This document shows positions 1 through 5,690 of a DNA stretch of 7,149 bases, in pieces. A program made the position numbers and the translations under genes. A model generated the notes under the pieces. The model was not told the DNA's origin. It saw nothing but the letters and a program-made list of their open reading frames with translations, and made no database searches. This DNA is from an uncultured Clostridia bacterium. GTDB taxonomy: Bacteria > Bacillota > Clostridia > Christensenellales > Borkfalkiaceae. The stretch is from assembly GCA_947627125.1 (NCBI GenBank), contig CANQUY010000092.1, positions 1 through 7,149 on the forward strand, read 5' to 3'. Numbering within the stretch: position 1 is the first letter of the stretch; every line of letters begins with the position of its first letter.

Positions 1-1340
1 AGGCCTCCAAGACCCTTTCGGACCTTGCGGCGGGCAATATCGACCTCATCGTCGGCACCCACAGACTGCTCTCTTCGGACGTCAGATTCCACGATTTGGG
101 GCTCCTCATCCTCGACGAGGAACAGCGCTTCGGCGTGGAGCACAAGGAGAAGATCAAGAACTACAAGCGGGACGTCGATTGCCTCACGATGACGGCGACA
201 CCCATTCCGAGAACGCTGCACCTCTCCCTTTCGGGGATCCGTGACATCTCCACCATTCAGACGCCCCCCCATGCGAGGCTCCCCGTGCAGACCTATGTCG
301 CCGAGGAAACGGAAACGCTGCTCCGCGACGCCATATTGCGGGAGATTGCGAGAAAGGGGCAGATCTTTGTCCTCTACAACAGAGTGGAGAGCATTCATAC
401 CTTTGCGGCGCGGCTCAAGGAGATCGTGCCCGAGGCCAAAATATGCGTCGCCCACGGCCGCATGGACAGGGCAACCCTCGAGCGGAGCGTGTTCGGCTTC
501 TACCGCGGGGAATACGACCTGCTCGTGACGACGACCATCATCGAGAACGGCATCGACCTTCCCAATGCGAATACGCTCATTGTCATCGACGCGGACAGGC
601 TCGGCATCTCCCAGCTCTACCAGCTCCGCGGAAGAGTGGGGCGGAGCTCCCGCCTCGCGCACGCCTATTTCACCTTTAAGTCCGATCGCATCATGACGGA
701 GAACGCCTCCGAGCGGCTCAAGGCCATCATGCAGTTCACCGAGCTCGGCTCCGGGTTCCGCATCGCCATGCGCGATCTCGAGATCAGGGGCGCGGGCAAC
801 GTCCTCGGCGCGGAACAGCACGGCCATATGGACAAAGTTGGCTACGAGCTCTATTCCAAGATCCTGAAGGAAGAGCTCACGGGCATCAGGCAGGAGAATG
901 TGGAGCTCGACATCAAGTCCACGGCCTACATTCCCGAATCGTATGTGGAATCCCCCGCGGGGCGCATGGACTGCTACAAACAGATCGCAGAGATCGGCGG
1001 CGCGTCCGACTACAGGAGGGTGTGCTCCTCGATGGAGGAGAGCTACGGCCCCATGCCGCCCGAAACGCTGAATCTTCTCGTCATTGCCCTCATGAAGGCA
1101 TACGCCGTGAAGGCGGGGGTGAGAAAGATAGGAGTGAGCGGCAAGGGCGGGCGGCTCGAGTTCGCCTCGCTCGACGCATTCGCGGGCGAAAAGATGGCGG
1201 CGGCGATGGAGGCGTTCAAGGGAAAATTCCGTCTTGAGATGACAACTTCGCCCGCACTTTCCTTCCCGTTTTTGGGCGATGGCGGAAAAACAATGGTCCA
1301 GATGACGAAATTTTTGAAATTTGCCGTAACTTTTGCATGA
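1..1340 (+). CDS. mfd: Transcription-repair coupling factor Mfd, C-terminal part (5' end outside window)
   Basis: Mfd is a cytoplasmic DNA translocase that removes RNA polymerase stalled at lesions and recruits UvrA for excision repair. The reading frame is open from the left edge (first full codon at 3) and gives 445 residues ending in TGA. A full-length Mfd is usually over 1,100 residues, so the UvrB-like and polymerase-interaction domains lie upstream. Visible motifs in order (numbering the partial protein) are GTHRLL at 18-23, the DEEQ Walker B box with RFGV at 38-45, TATPIPRT at 64-71, TTTIIENGIDLPNA in the second RecA-like lobe, QLRGRVGRS at 207-215, and the Mfd/RecG translocation segment RGAGNVLGAEQHGHM at 262-276. 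A C-terminal regulatory domain follows, with the typical IPESYV and R-x-x-CYK-type segment. No frameshift is seen and no strong terminator follows. RecG is excluded by this C-terminal domain and the LGAEQHG sequence. Confidence 0.97.
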   Translation, partial: ASKTLSDLAAGNIDLIVGTHRLLSSDVRFHDLGLLILDEEQRFGVEHKEKIKNYKRDVDCLTMTATPIPRTLHLSLSGIRDISTIQTPPHARLPVQTYVAEETETLLRDAILREIARKGQIFVLYNRVESIHTFAARLKEIVPEAKICVAHGRMDRATLERSVFGFYRGEYDLLVTTTIIENGIDLPNANTLIVIDADRLGISQLYQLRGRVGRSSRLAHAYFTFKSDRIMTENASERLKAIMQFTELGSGFRIAMRDLEIRGAGNVLGAEQHGHMDKVGYELYSKILKEELTGIRQENVELDIKSTAYIPESYVESPAGRMDCYKQIAEIGGASDYRRVCSSMEESYGPMPPETLNLLVIALMKAYAVKAGVRKIGVSGKGGRLEFASLDAFAGEKMAAAMEAFKGKFRLEMTTSPALSFPFLGDGGKTMVQMTKFLKFAVTFA

Positions 1341-1367
1341 TTTTTCTCTGTTTATCACGAAAATGAT

Positions 1368-1396
1368 TTGCACATTTTTGCGAAATGGTTTATAAT
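1368..1396 (+). promoter_or_regulatory. Sigma-70-type promoter for the lipoprotein-uppP operon
   Basis: A perfect TATAAT sits at 1391-1396. A weak -35 candidate, TTGCAC (1368-1373), lies 17 bases upstream. It lies in the AT-rich 118-base gap after mfd, and transcription would start near 1403, leaving a leader of roughly 55 bases before the ATG at 1459. The leader holds GGAG at 1447-1450, eight bases before that ATG. The -10 box is seen directly; the -35 assignment is weaker because it matches consensus only in TTG. Confidence 0.65.
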
Positions 1397-1458
1397 AGAG
1401 TTCGTATGAAAATCGTGGGGGTATCCTGCGGTGAATAAAGAAAGACGGAGCATTTACT

Positions 1459-3543
1459 ATGAAGCATAAAACAAAAGCGGCGCTTGCACTTTCCGTTGCG
1501 TCGGTCATGGCGTGCGGACTCCTCGCGGGGTGCGATCTCGTGACGACGGATGCGAAGAAGGACTACGAGCAGGTGATTGCCGAAGTCAACATTACCGAAA
1601 ACGAGGACTTCAAAGACTATACGCAGGTCATTCAGACCGAGAATATCTATAAGCGCGACATGGTCGCGAGTTTTGTTTCGAGCGGTTCCAACGTCATGAG
1701 CCAATACGGCTGGACGTACCGCGACACGTTCGACGCCATCAAAGACAGCCTCATCAACCGCGCGGTCTATGTACAGTACGCGAAGGTGTTCTTCATCACC
1801 GCCAAGGAGGACGGGGAAGCGAGGTTTACCGATAAGGACGGCAACGCCTATACCGTCGCGGGCTACACGGCGGCGGCCACGGGCGATACCGAGATCGACA
1901 AGACGATCGCGGGCCTCCGCTATTTCCTCAGCGACGAGGAGGCGGATAAGGCGCTCTACGATCTCCGCGTTTCCTTCAACAGCTCTCTCGACACCATTGA
2001 GGAGAGCATTATCGACGAAGAGGACGAGGACGATACTACTGTAACCGTCCGCACCACGCCCACGGGGATCGAAACGGAGAACGAGGACTATTACGACACG
2101 GAATATAAGATCTACACGGGCACGGAAACGGGGCTCGGCAGCTATGAGTTCGTGGACGGCTCCACGGCCTATACCCGCAGGCAGGCCTATGCAAGGTTCC
2201 TCACCAATATCCGTTCGAGCGGCCTGCTCGATCCCAAGGAGGATACGACGAAGCTCGAGAATCTGAGCTACTTCAAGAGCCAGCTCAAATCCGCCTATGA
2301 ATCTGCCATCATCACCAAGATCGCCGACGCATTTGAAGAGGATGCGGCGAAGGACGTGAACGACGCATGGATGGAGAATACCTATAATTCCCTCCTCAAG
2401 AGCCAGAAAGACGGCTTCGAGGCGGGGACGCTCGACATTGACGACGCGCTCGACGGCATGTCCGACAGTTCCTTCGTGCTCACGGCGCCGCAGGCGGGCT
2501 ACGGGTTCGTCATCAATATCCTTCTTCCCTTCTCCGCGAAGGACACGCAGGACCTTGGCGACCTCAGCATGGACAAGAACGACCAAAAGGGCAATAAATT
2601 CGCATGGCGCGCGAACATTCTCCAGAGAGTGCGCGCAACCGACCAGCGCGGCACTTGGTTCACGGGCGAAACGGATCACTCCTACGACGCCGCGGACAAC
2701 TCCAAGGCCTACAAGGGTACTCTCGGCAACGACGCCGACAGGACCTATCTCTTCTTCAAGGATTCCATGAAGCAGGAGGAAGGCAAAGACGGGCAGTACG
2801 AAGTCCTCAAGAACTATATCGGCGAATACACCTATAACGGCAAAGTCACGAAGGACGAGGACGGCAAATACACCTTAAAGCCCAATAAGATCAATATCGA
2901 CCAGTTTATCGCCGAAATGGAGGGCTACCTCGCGCACGAGGGCTTTGCAACTTCCGTCGTCACCGCAAAGAGAAACGACTACTATACGCAGACAGATTTC
3001 TACAAGGACGGCGCGGTGGATTACTCCAAGTTTGTGTACTACGCAGGCAAGGTCGATTTCAACAGCTTCAACGCAAAGAACCTGTTCGTCGCCGACACCG
3101 ACGAGAACAAGGCCTTCTCCGTCATCAACGAGCTCTCCTTCGCATATAATACCGATACAGCGGGTCTCAACAGCTATCTCGGCTACGAAGTGACCCCCGA
3201 AAAGACGGATTTCGTTTCCGAGTTTGAATATGCGGCGCAGACCGTCTGTGCGGCGGGCGCGGGCAACTATATCGTCGTTCCCTCCGACTACGGCTGGCAT
3301 ATCATCTACTGCACTTTCTCCTTCACGGCAGACAACATGGAGCCCTTCGGCGGCTACAACGCTGCGGAGAGAGAGATCGAGGGGAGCTTCTCCAATCTCT
3401 TCTACGAGGCGCAGAAGTCGGCGGCGGTCACCTCCTATGCGAGCAACAAGCAGACGGAGATCATCAATAAATACGCCAAGGGAAGCGCGACCGTTCACGA
3501 GGACCGCTACGCCGATTTGAGCAATCTCGATCTCAATTCTTGA
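1459..3543 (+). CDS. Large SurA/PrsA-like foldase lipoprotein with a divergent parvulin-type domain
   Basis: This 694-residue exported protein probably assists folding of secreted proteins on the outer face of the membrane. The N-terminus has a basic start (MKHKTK), a hydrophobic core and a lipobox LAGC, with the lipidated cysteine at residue 25. Residues about 60-115 resemble the SurA-type chaperone region, including a helix ending near SLINRAVYVQYA. An acidic linker (EEDEDD) lies near 187-192. Residues 350-358 (FVINILLPF) look like the first strand of a parvulin domain, where a histidine is usual but asparagine 353 stands here. The C-terminal half of that fold appears at 584-618: FVSEFEYAA and then YGWHIIYC. 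More than 200 residues separate the halves, far more than in ordinary parvulins. The GGAG at 1447-1450 supports this start. It is the first gene of a likely operon, 15 bases before uppP. The lipoprotein call is strong; isomerase activity is uncertain, so it may be a chaperone only. Confidence 0.75.
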   Translation: MKHKTKAALALSVASVMACGLLAGCDLVTTDAKKDYEQVIAEVNITENEDFKDYTQVIQTENIYKRDMVASFVSSGSNVMSQYGWTYRDTFDAIKDSLINRAVYVQYAKVFFITAKEDGEARFTDKDGNAYTVAGYTAAATGDTEIDKTIAGLRYFLSDEEADKALYDLRVSFNSSLDTIEESIIDEEDEDDTTVTVRTTPTGIETENEDYYDTEYKIYTGTETGLGSYEFVDGSTAYTRRQAYARFLTNIRSSGLLDPKEDTTKLENLSYFKSQLKSAYESAIITKIADAFEEDAAKDVNDAWMENTYNSLLKSQKDGFEAGTLDIDDALDGMSDSSFVLTAPQAGYGFVINILLPFSAKDTQDLGDLSMDKNDQKGNKFAWRANILQRVRATDQRGTWFTGETDHSYDAADNSKAYKGTLGNDADRTYLFFKDSMKQEEGKDGQYEVLKNYIGEYTYNGKVTKDEDGKYTLKPNKINIDQFIAEMEGYLAHEGFATSVVTAKRNDYYTQTDFYKDGAVDYSKFVYYAGKVDFNSFNAKNLFVADTDENKAFSVINELSFAYNTDTAGLNSYLGYEVTPEKTDFVSEFEYAAQTVCAAGAGNYIVVPSDYGWHIIYCTFSFTADNMEPFGGYNAAEREIEGSFSNLFYEAQKSAAVTSYASNKQTEIINKYAKGSATVHEDRYADLSNLDLNS

Positions 3544-3558
3544 TCCGTAGGACGCCAT

Positions 3559-4386
3559 ATGAGTGTTTGGGAAGTCATTTGGAAATCATTTGTACTTGGC
3601 ACGGTGCAGGGGCTCACAGAGTTCCTGCCCGTTTCTTCAAGCGGACATCTCGTCTTTTTGCAGAAGGTGATGGGGTACGACCTCGGCGGAGGCAGCATGA
3701 CCTTTATCAACGTCATGCTCCACTTCGGGACGCTCATCGCCGTCTGCACCGTCTTTTTCAAGGACATTCTTGCCCTCTTCAAAAAGCCGTTCAAAACGCT
3801 CCTGATGCTCATCGTCGCGACCATTCCCGCTGGACTTGTCGGGATCCTCTTCAACGATGAGATCGACGCACTGTTCGAGGGGGAACAGGCATTTCTGCTC
3901 CTTGCGGTCTGCTTCTCCGTGACGGCGCTTCTGCTCCTCCTCTGCGAGCTTGTCGCCAAATCTCCGAAGCGGAAGGAGAGGGACCTCGGCTGGAGAAATG
4001 CAATTCCCATGGGCCTCATGCAGGCTGTTGCGCTCTTCCCGGGGATCTCGCGGAGCGGTTCAACGATCGTCGCTGGCACGGTGAGCGGGGCAAAGACGCA
4101 GGACGTTGCCAAATTTTCCTTCCTCATGAGCATTCCCGTCATCTTGGGGAGCGTGCTCGTCGAACTCTACGGGTTCATCAAGACGCCCGCGGTCGGCGCG
4201 GAGGGGGGCGGAACTTTGGCCCTCGGCGTCATCATCGGCGTCGTCACGGCGGCCGTGTTCGGCTTTTTCGCCATCAAGGTCATGCTCAAGATCATTGCCA
4301 AGGCCAATTATAAGTGGTTCGCGCTCTATCTCATCCTGCTCACCGCCGCCTGTATCTGGCTCGACGTCTTGGGCATTGTTGCATGA
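3559..4386 (+). CDS. uppP: Undecaprenyl-diphosphate phosphatase UppP (BacA family)
   Basis: This integral membrane enzyme removes one phosphate from undecaprenyl diphosphate, regenerating the lipid carrier for peptidoglycan and other wall polymers. High levels of family members give bacitracin resistance. The 275-residue length is normal for the family. Both signature boxes are present: QGLTEFLPVSSSGHL at 17-31 (Glu21, Ser27, His30) and PGISRSGSTI at 161-170 (Arg165, the conserved active-site arginine). Position 17 is Gln where E. coli has Glu, a substitution I recall in other family members. Several hydrophobic segments span the rest, including about 50-68, 80-97, 110-132, 186-204, 219-247 and 252-274. 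AGGA at 3549-3552, six bases before the ATG, supports the start. The gene follows the foldase lipoprotein by 15 bases, so both are probably on one transcript, which fits shared envelope function. Confidence 0.97.
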   Translation: MSVWEVIWKSFVLGTVQGLTEFLPVSSSGHLVFLQKVMGYDLGGGSMTFINVMLHFGTLIAVCTVFFKDILALFKKPFKTLLMLIVATIPAGLVGILFNDEIDALFEGEQAFLLLAVCFSVTALLLLLCELVAKSPKRKERDLGWRNAIPMGLMQAVALFPGISRSGSTIVAGTVSGAKTQDVAKFSFLMSIPVILGSVLVELYGFIKTPAVGAEGGGTLALGVIIGVVTAAVFGFFAIKVMLKIIAKANYKWFALYLILLTAACIWLDVLGIVA

Positions 4387-4430
4387 ATTCAAAAAAGCCC
4401 GCCATACTGTTTGCATGGAGGTGAAAGCGT

Positions 4431-4583
4431 ATGAGATTGAACTGCGGCGATATCTGCCCCAAGACAGGCGCATATAAAGTGATCGACGGGGACGGCAAAA
4501 CCGTCGGGAAAGTCTATGTGGGCGAGGGTGAAACGATGCCCCCGACGCAGAGAAGCGACTGCCATTACGAGTTTGAATCTTAA
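4431..4583 (+). CDS. Small 50-residue protein with a CPKTG...MPPTQ pattern, function unknown
   Basis: The product is 50 residues long. It begins MRLNCGDICPKTG, continues through the hydrophilic stretch KVIDGDGKTVGKVYVGEG, and ends near MPPTQRSDCHYEFES. A very strong ribosome site, GGAGGTG at 4417-4423, lies seven bases before the ATG, and a perfect intrinsic terminator begins 15 bases after the stop, so it is very likely a real gene. It follows uppP by 44 bases and is probably the last gene of that operon. Cysteines lie at 5, 9 and 44, with His45 next to the last; C5-x3-C9 plus C44-H45 could bind a metal, but this is speculative. No signal peptide or membrane segment is visible, so it is probably cytoplasmic. 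The layout of a PxxG turn, short strands and a late PP resembles small YjzC-like proteins, but I cannot assign a family. Confidence 0.8.
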   Translation: MRLNCGDICPKTGAYKVIDGDGKTVGKVYVGEGETMPPTQRSDCHYEFES

Positions 4584-4598
4584 ACCCATGAACTTTAC

Positions 4599-4626
4599 AA
4601 CAGCGGGCTCTCGCCCGCTGTTTTTT
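4599..4626 (+). terminator. Strong intrinsic terminator of the lipoprotein-uppP operon
   Basis: AACAGCGGGC (4599-4608) pairs perfectly with GCCCGCTGTT (4613-4622) around the four-base loop TCTC. The stem runs directly into a T tract at 4621-4626. A 10-bp GC-rich stem followed by Ts is a classic Rho-independent terminator. It closes the unit begun at the 1391 promoter. Confidence 0.93.
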
Positions 4627-4627
4627 G

Positions 4628-4660
4628 AAATGAAAAATTAAAAATTTAAAATTAAAAATT
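4628..4660. other. A/T-only tract after the terminator
   Basis: About 33 bases consist almost entirely of A and T, in repeats of the form AAAAATTAAAAATT. It marks a sharp shift from the GC-rich operon to the repeat-filled region. No reading frame or obvious promoter is seen. It could be a bent or easily melted boundary where repeats were inserted, but that is inference. Confidence 0.5.
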
Positions 4661-4695
4661 GCGGCGATCCGTGATTGGGAATGCCGTAAAGCGGC

Positions 4696-4834
4696 GTCAT
4701 GCTGAGAATGAGAGTGCAACGCAGTCTACAAGAGCTGTACCGAAGCATCTCGCCGCATGCTTTACGGACCTTCGCCGCGAGATTCTTCGGGTTAATTTAT
4801 CGGACTTCGTTCCTTCTCCGTTTCTCAGAATGAC
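4696..4834. repeat. Palindromic intergenic repeat (GTCATNCTGAG family), 139 bases
   Basis: The outer ends GTCATGCTGAG (4696-4706) and CTCAGAATGAC (4824-4834) are inverted copies with one mismatch in 11. The inner segments CCGAAGCATCTCGC (4740-4753) and GCGAGATTCTTCGG (4777-4790) are inverted copies with one mismatch in 14. The element therefore consists of two inverted arms around a centre near 4765. The pattern matches a widespread family of palindromic intergenic repeats (GTCATTCTGAG...CGAAGAATCTC) that I recall from many bacterial genomes. The left arm carries an extra GAGAGTGCAACGCAGTC (4710-4726), repeated exactly at 4872-4888. No protein-coding sequence is credible here. This element and the block at 4831-4930 fill the gap between the terminator and the leftward gene. 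Confidence 0.8.
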
Positions 4835-4930
4835 GCGGCGGCCCCGAACGCAGTCATGCCCCCTCTTTGGGGAGAGTGCAACGCAGTCATGCCCCCTCCC
4901 GAGGAGGGGGGTAGGGGGTGGGCAACGTTC
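4831..4930. repeat. Composite GC-rich repeat, copy A (left of the regulator pair)
   Basis: The 35 bases at 4831-4865 recur exactly at 5579-5613. The 51 bases at 4880-4930 recur at 5595-5646 with a single extra G. The motif AACGCAGTCATGCC occurs twice here (4847-4860, 4880-4893) and twice in copy B. CCCCCTCC (4892-4899) and GGAGGGGG (4903-4910) form a perfect 8-bp hairpin with loop CGA, followed by further G runs. CCCC at 4860-4863 with GGGG at 4869-4872 looks like a shorter variant of that hairpin. It ends ten bases before the stop of the leftward gene. Confidence 0.85.
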
Positions 4931-4940
4931 ACACGTCGTC

Positions 4941-5156
4941 CTATCGGCCCTCCTTTAGACGATCCAAGGCGGTCATTTCCGCAACATATAACGCCTTTTC
5001 GATTGCGATCGCATCATTGTATTCCTGTTCTATCTTGTTCAAAATTGCGCCAAGACGGGAGTTCGGCACTTGCACGCAGACTGCGTTTGCTTTCATCAAT
5101 TCCATATGAGCTTCGCATAAATGGTCGATATATTGTTGCATTTCCCTGCTGTTCAT
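4941..5156 (-). CDS. 71-residue orphan protein, divergent from a Cro/C1-type regulator
   Basis: I do not recognise the family. The protein starts MNSREMQQYIDHL and ends ALDRLKEGR. It is hydrophilic and probably mainly helical, with a turn near residues 30-34 (VPNSR). It has cysteines at 14 and 27 and no signal peptide or membrane segment. The best support that it is real is a fully consensus promoter immediately upstream, and a reading frame that ends just short of a repeat block. The predicted transcription start falls on the A of the ATG, so the message may be leaderless. No ribosome site precedes this ATG; the next ATG (5141-5139) has AGGG too close to act well. It is more AT-rich than the flanking housekeeping genes, as is the divergent regulator, which suggests joint acquisition. 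A role as partner or target of the regulator is inferred from position only. Confidence 0.65.
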   Translation of the reverse strand: MNSREMQQYIDHLCEAHMELMKANAVCVQVPNSRLGAILNKIEQEYNDAIAIEKALYVAEMTALDRLKEGR

Positions 5157-5162
5157 GAATTC

Positions 5163-5191
5163 ATTATATAATCTAAACGTCTACATGTCAA
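5163..5191 (-). promoter_or_regulatory. Fully consensus sigma-70 promoter for the leftward 71-residue gene
   Basis: On the minus strand TTGACA (5191-5186) and TATAAT (5168-5163) are both perfect and separated by exactly 17 bases. Seven bases downstream of the -10 box is the A of the ATG at 5156. This is the closest match to consensus in the window. The operator-like inverted repeat begins ten bases behind its -35 box, close enough for the regulator to influence it. Confidence 0.85.
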
Positions 5192-5200
5192 GTCTATTTT

Positions 5201-5228
5201 CATTCTATAATGAAAACATTATAGAATG
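5201..5228. promoter_or_regulatory. Perfect 12-bp inverted repeat, likely operator of the Cro/C1-type regulator
   Basis: CATTCTATAATG (5201-5212) and its exact reverse complement CATTATAGAATG (5217-5228) flank the spacer AAAA. The left arm contains the -10 box TATAAT (5206-5211) that would serve the rightward regulator gene. The right arm ends on the first G of its ribosome site GGAG (5228-5231). Binding by a dimer would block both polymerase and perhaps ribosomes, as expected of autorepression. No good -35 box is found for this TATAAT, so the rightward promoter is probably weak. The symmetry also puts a TATAAT on the minus strand (5223-5218). A transcript hairpin is an alternative explanation, but if the start lies near 5218 the left arm would not be transcribed. 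Confidence 0.8.
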
Positions 5229-5238
5229 GAGAAATGAG

Positions 5239-5436
5239 ATGAAATTGCGTGTTCTGGAAATTCTCGAAGAAAAGCACAAGACAAAGTATTGGCTTTGGAT
5301 GCAAGTCGGCAGCAGTTATCAAAATTTTAACAATATGGTGACAAATAAGACGAAATCCATTCGCTTTGAAACCCTTCAAACGCTCTGCGACGTTTTGGAA
5401 TGCACGCCGAACGACTTGTTCGACATGGAAAAATGA
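5239..5436 (+). CDS. Small Cro/C1-type helix-turn-helix transcriptional regulator
   Basis: The 65-residue protein is a single DNA-binding domain of the short XRE/HTH_26-like type. It starts MKLRVLEILEEKHKTKYWL, has the turn and recognition-helix region around 27-37 (VGSSYQNFNNM), the basic NKTKSIRFETL segment, and the usual ending CTPNDLFDMEK. The length is typical for solo repressors of this group. The frame is open upstream to 5155, but the ATG at 5239 is preferred because GGAG at 5228-5231 lies seven bases before it and the family normally begins there. A position such as Trp22 (YWLWMQVG) differs from the more usual alanine or serine. A perfect inverted repeat covers its promoter, so autorepression is likely. 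It is divergent from the orphan gene at 4941-5156 and may control it. AT-rich codons contrast with the flanking housekeeping genes. Confidence 0.9.
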   Translation: MKLRVLEILEEKHKTKYWLWMQVGSSYQNFNNMVTNKTKSIRFETLQTLCDVLECTPNDLFDMEK

Positions 5437-5450
5437 TACTTGTTCCCCGT

Positions 5451-5470
5451 GTTCAGCATGGCCCCGCCGC
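5451..5470. repeat. Degenerate inverted fragment of the palindromic repeat end
   Basis: Read on the minus strand, 5470-5451 gives GCGGCGGGGCCATGCTGAAC, which resembles the left end of the first palindrome (GCGGCGTCATGCTGAGA from 4691) with a small insertion and two changes. It lies just after the regulator stop and suggests that repeat debris starts here. The match is short and could be chance. Confidence 0.35.
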
Positions 5471-5485
5471 GCCGTTCCCAATCAC

Positions 5486-5555
5486 GTCATGGTGAGCGCA
5501 GTCGAACCATCACCTTATTATAATGCGGTGACCCTTCGACGTTGCTCAGGGTGAC
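5486..5555. repeat. Second palindromic repeat with two 29-base arms
   Basis: The arms 5486-5514 and 5527-5555 are inverted copies that match at 20 of 29 positions around the 12-base AT-rich centre TTATTATAATGC. The mismatches fall in three blocks of three. Two of these blocks are the halves of a small stem inside each arm: ATGGT/ACCAT on the left and ACCCT/AGGGT on the right. The right end CTCAGGGTGAC is related to the CTCAGAATGAC end of the first element, so both belong to one superfamily. No gene is seen between 5437 and 5773; this repeat, copy B of the composite block and a possible terminator occupy that stretch. Confidence 0.75.
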
Positions 5556-5578
5556 GTAATCGGAACGTCGGGGCGCGG

Positions 5579-5682
5579 TGACGCGGCGGCCCCGAACGCA
5601 GTCATGCCCCCTCCCGAGGAGGGGGGTAGGGGGGTGGGCAACGTTCTCAGAATGACGCGGCGGCCTCCAACGCAGTCATGCC
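5579..5682. repeat. Composite GC-rich repeat, copy B (right of the regulator pair)
   Basis: This is in the same orientation as copy A. It holds the exact 35-base match at 5579-5613, the 52-base match at 5595-5646 with its CCCCCTCC-CGA-GGAGGGGG hairpin, and then CTCAGAATGACGCGGCGGCC (5646-5665), which is identical to 4824-4843. A fourth AACGCAGTCATGCC ends the block at 5669-5682. Modules are thus ordered differently in the two copies, as if units were joined or lost by recombination at shared short sequences. Confidence 0.85.
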
Positions 5683-5690
5683 CTGCCCTC

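Noticed and set aside
1358..1382. AT-rich hairpin after mfd as a terminator
   Set aside because: The stem CGAAAATG/CATTTTTG is weak with a wobble pair and no T run follows, and it overlaps the -35 region of the next promoter.
1431..1469. Twelve-codon leader frame starting with GTG and overlapping the lipoprotein start
   Set aside because: It has no clear ribosome site and no attenuator-like pairing or amino-acid run that would give it a role.
1390..2679. Long open frame on the minus strand (429 codons)
   Set aside because: It lies antisense to the lipoprotein gene in a GC-rich region, has no recognisable domain or signal, and the plus strand has a clear lipobox, ribosome site and promoter.
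2875..3558. Minus-strand open frame of 227 codons
   Set aside because: It is antisense to the 3' half of the lipoprotein gene and shows no family resemblance.
3507..4719. Two overlapping minus-strand open frames (211 and 219 codons)
   Set aside because: They lie antisense to uppP, whose identity is certain. One also runs through the terminator and the A/T tract.
4659..5158. Plus-strand frames of about 100 codons through the repeat region
   Set aside because: They translate palindromic repeat DNA, lack ribosome sites, and conflict with the minus-strand gene that has a consensus promoter.
5155..5238. 28-residue upstream extension of the Cro/C1-type regulator
   Set aside because: It would cross the operator and promoter, it has no ribosome site, and the family normally starts at the residue encoded at 5239.
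4696..5682. CRISPR array
   Set aside because: Repeats here are palindromic modules with irregular spacing and order, with no set of equal-length unique spacers and no cas genes.
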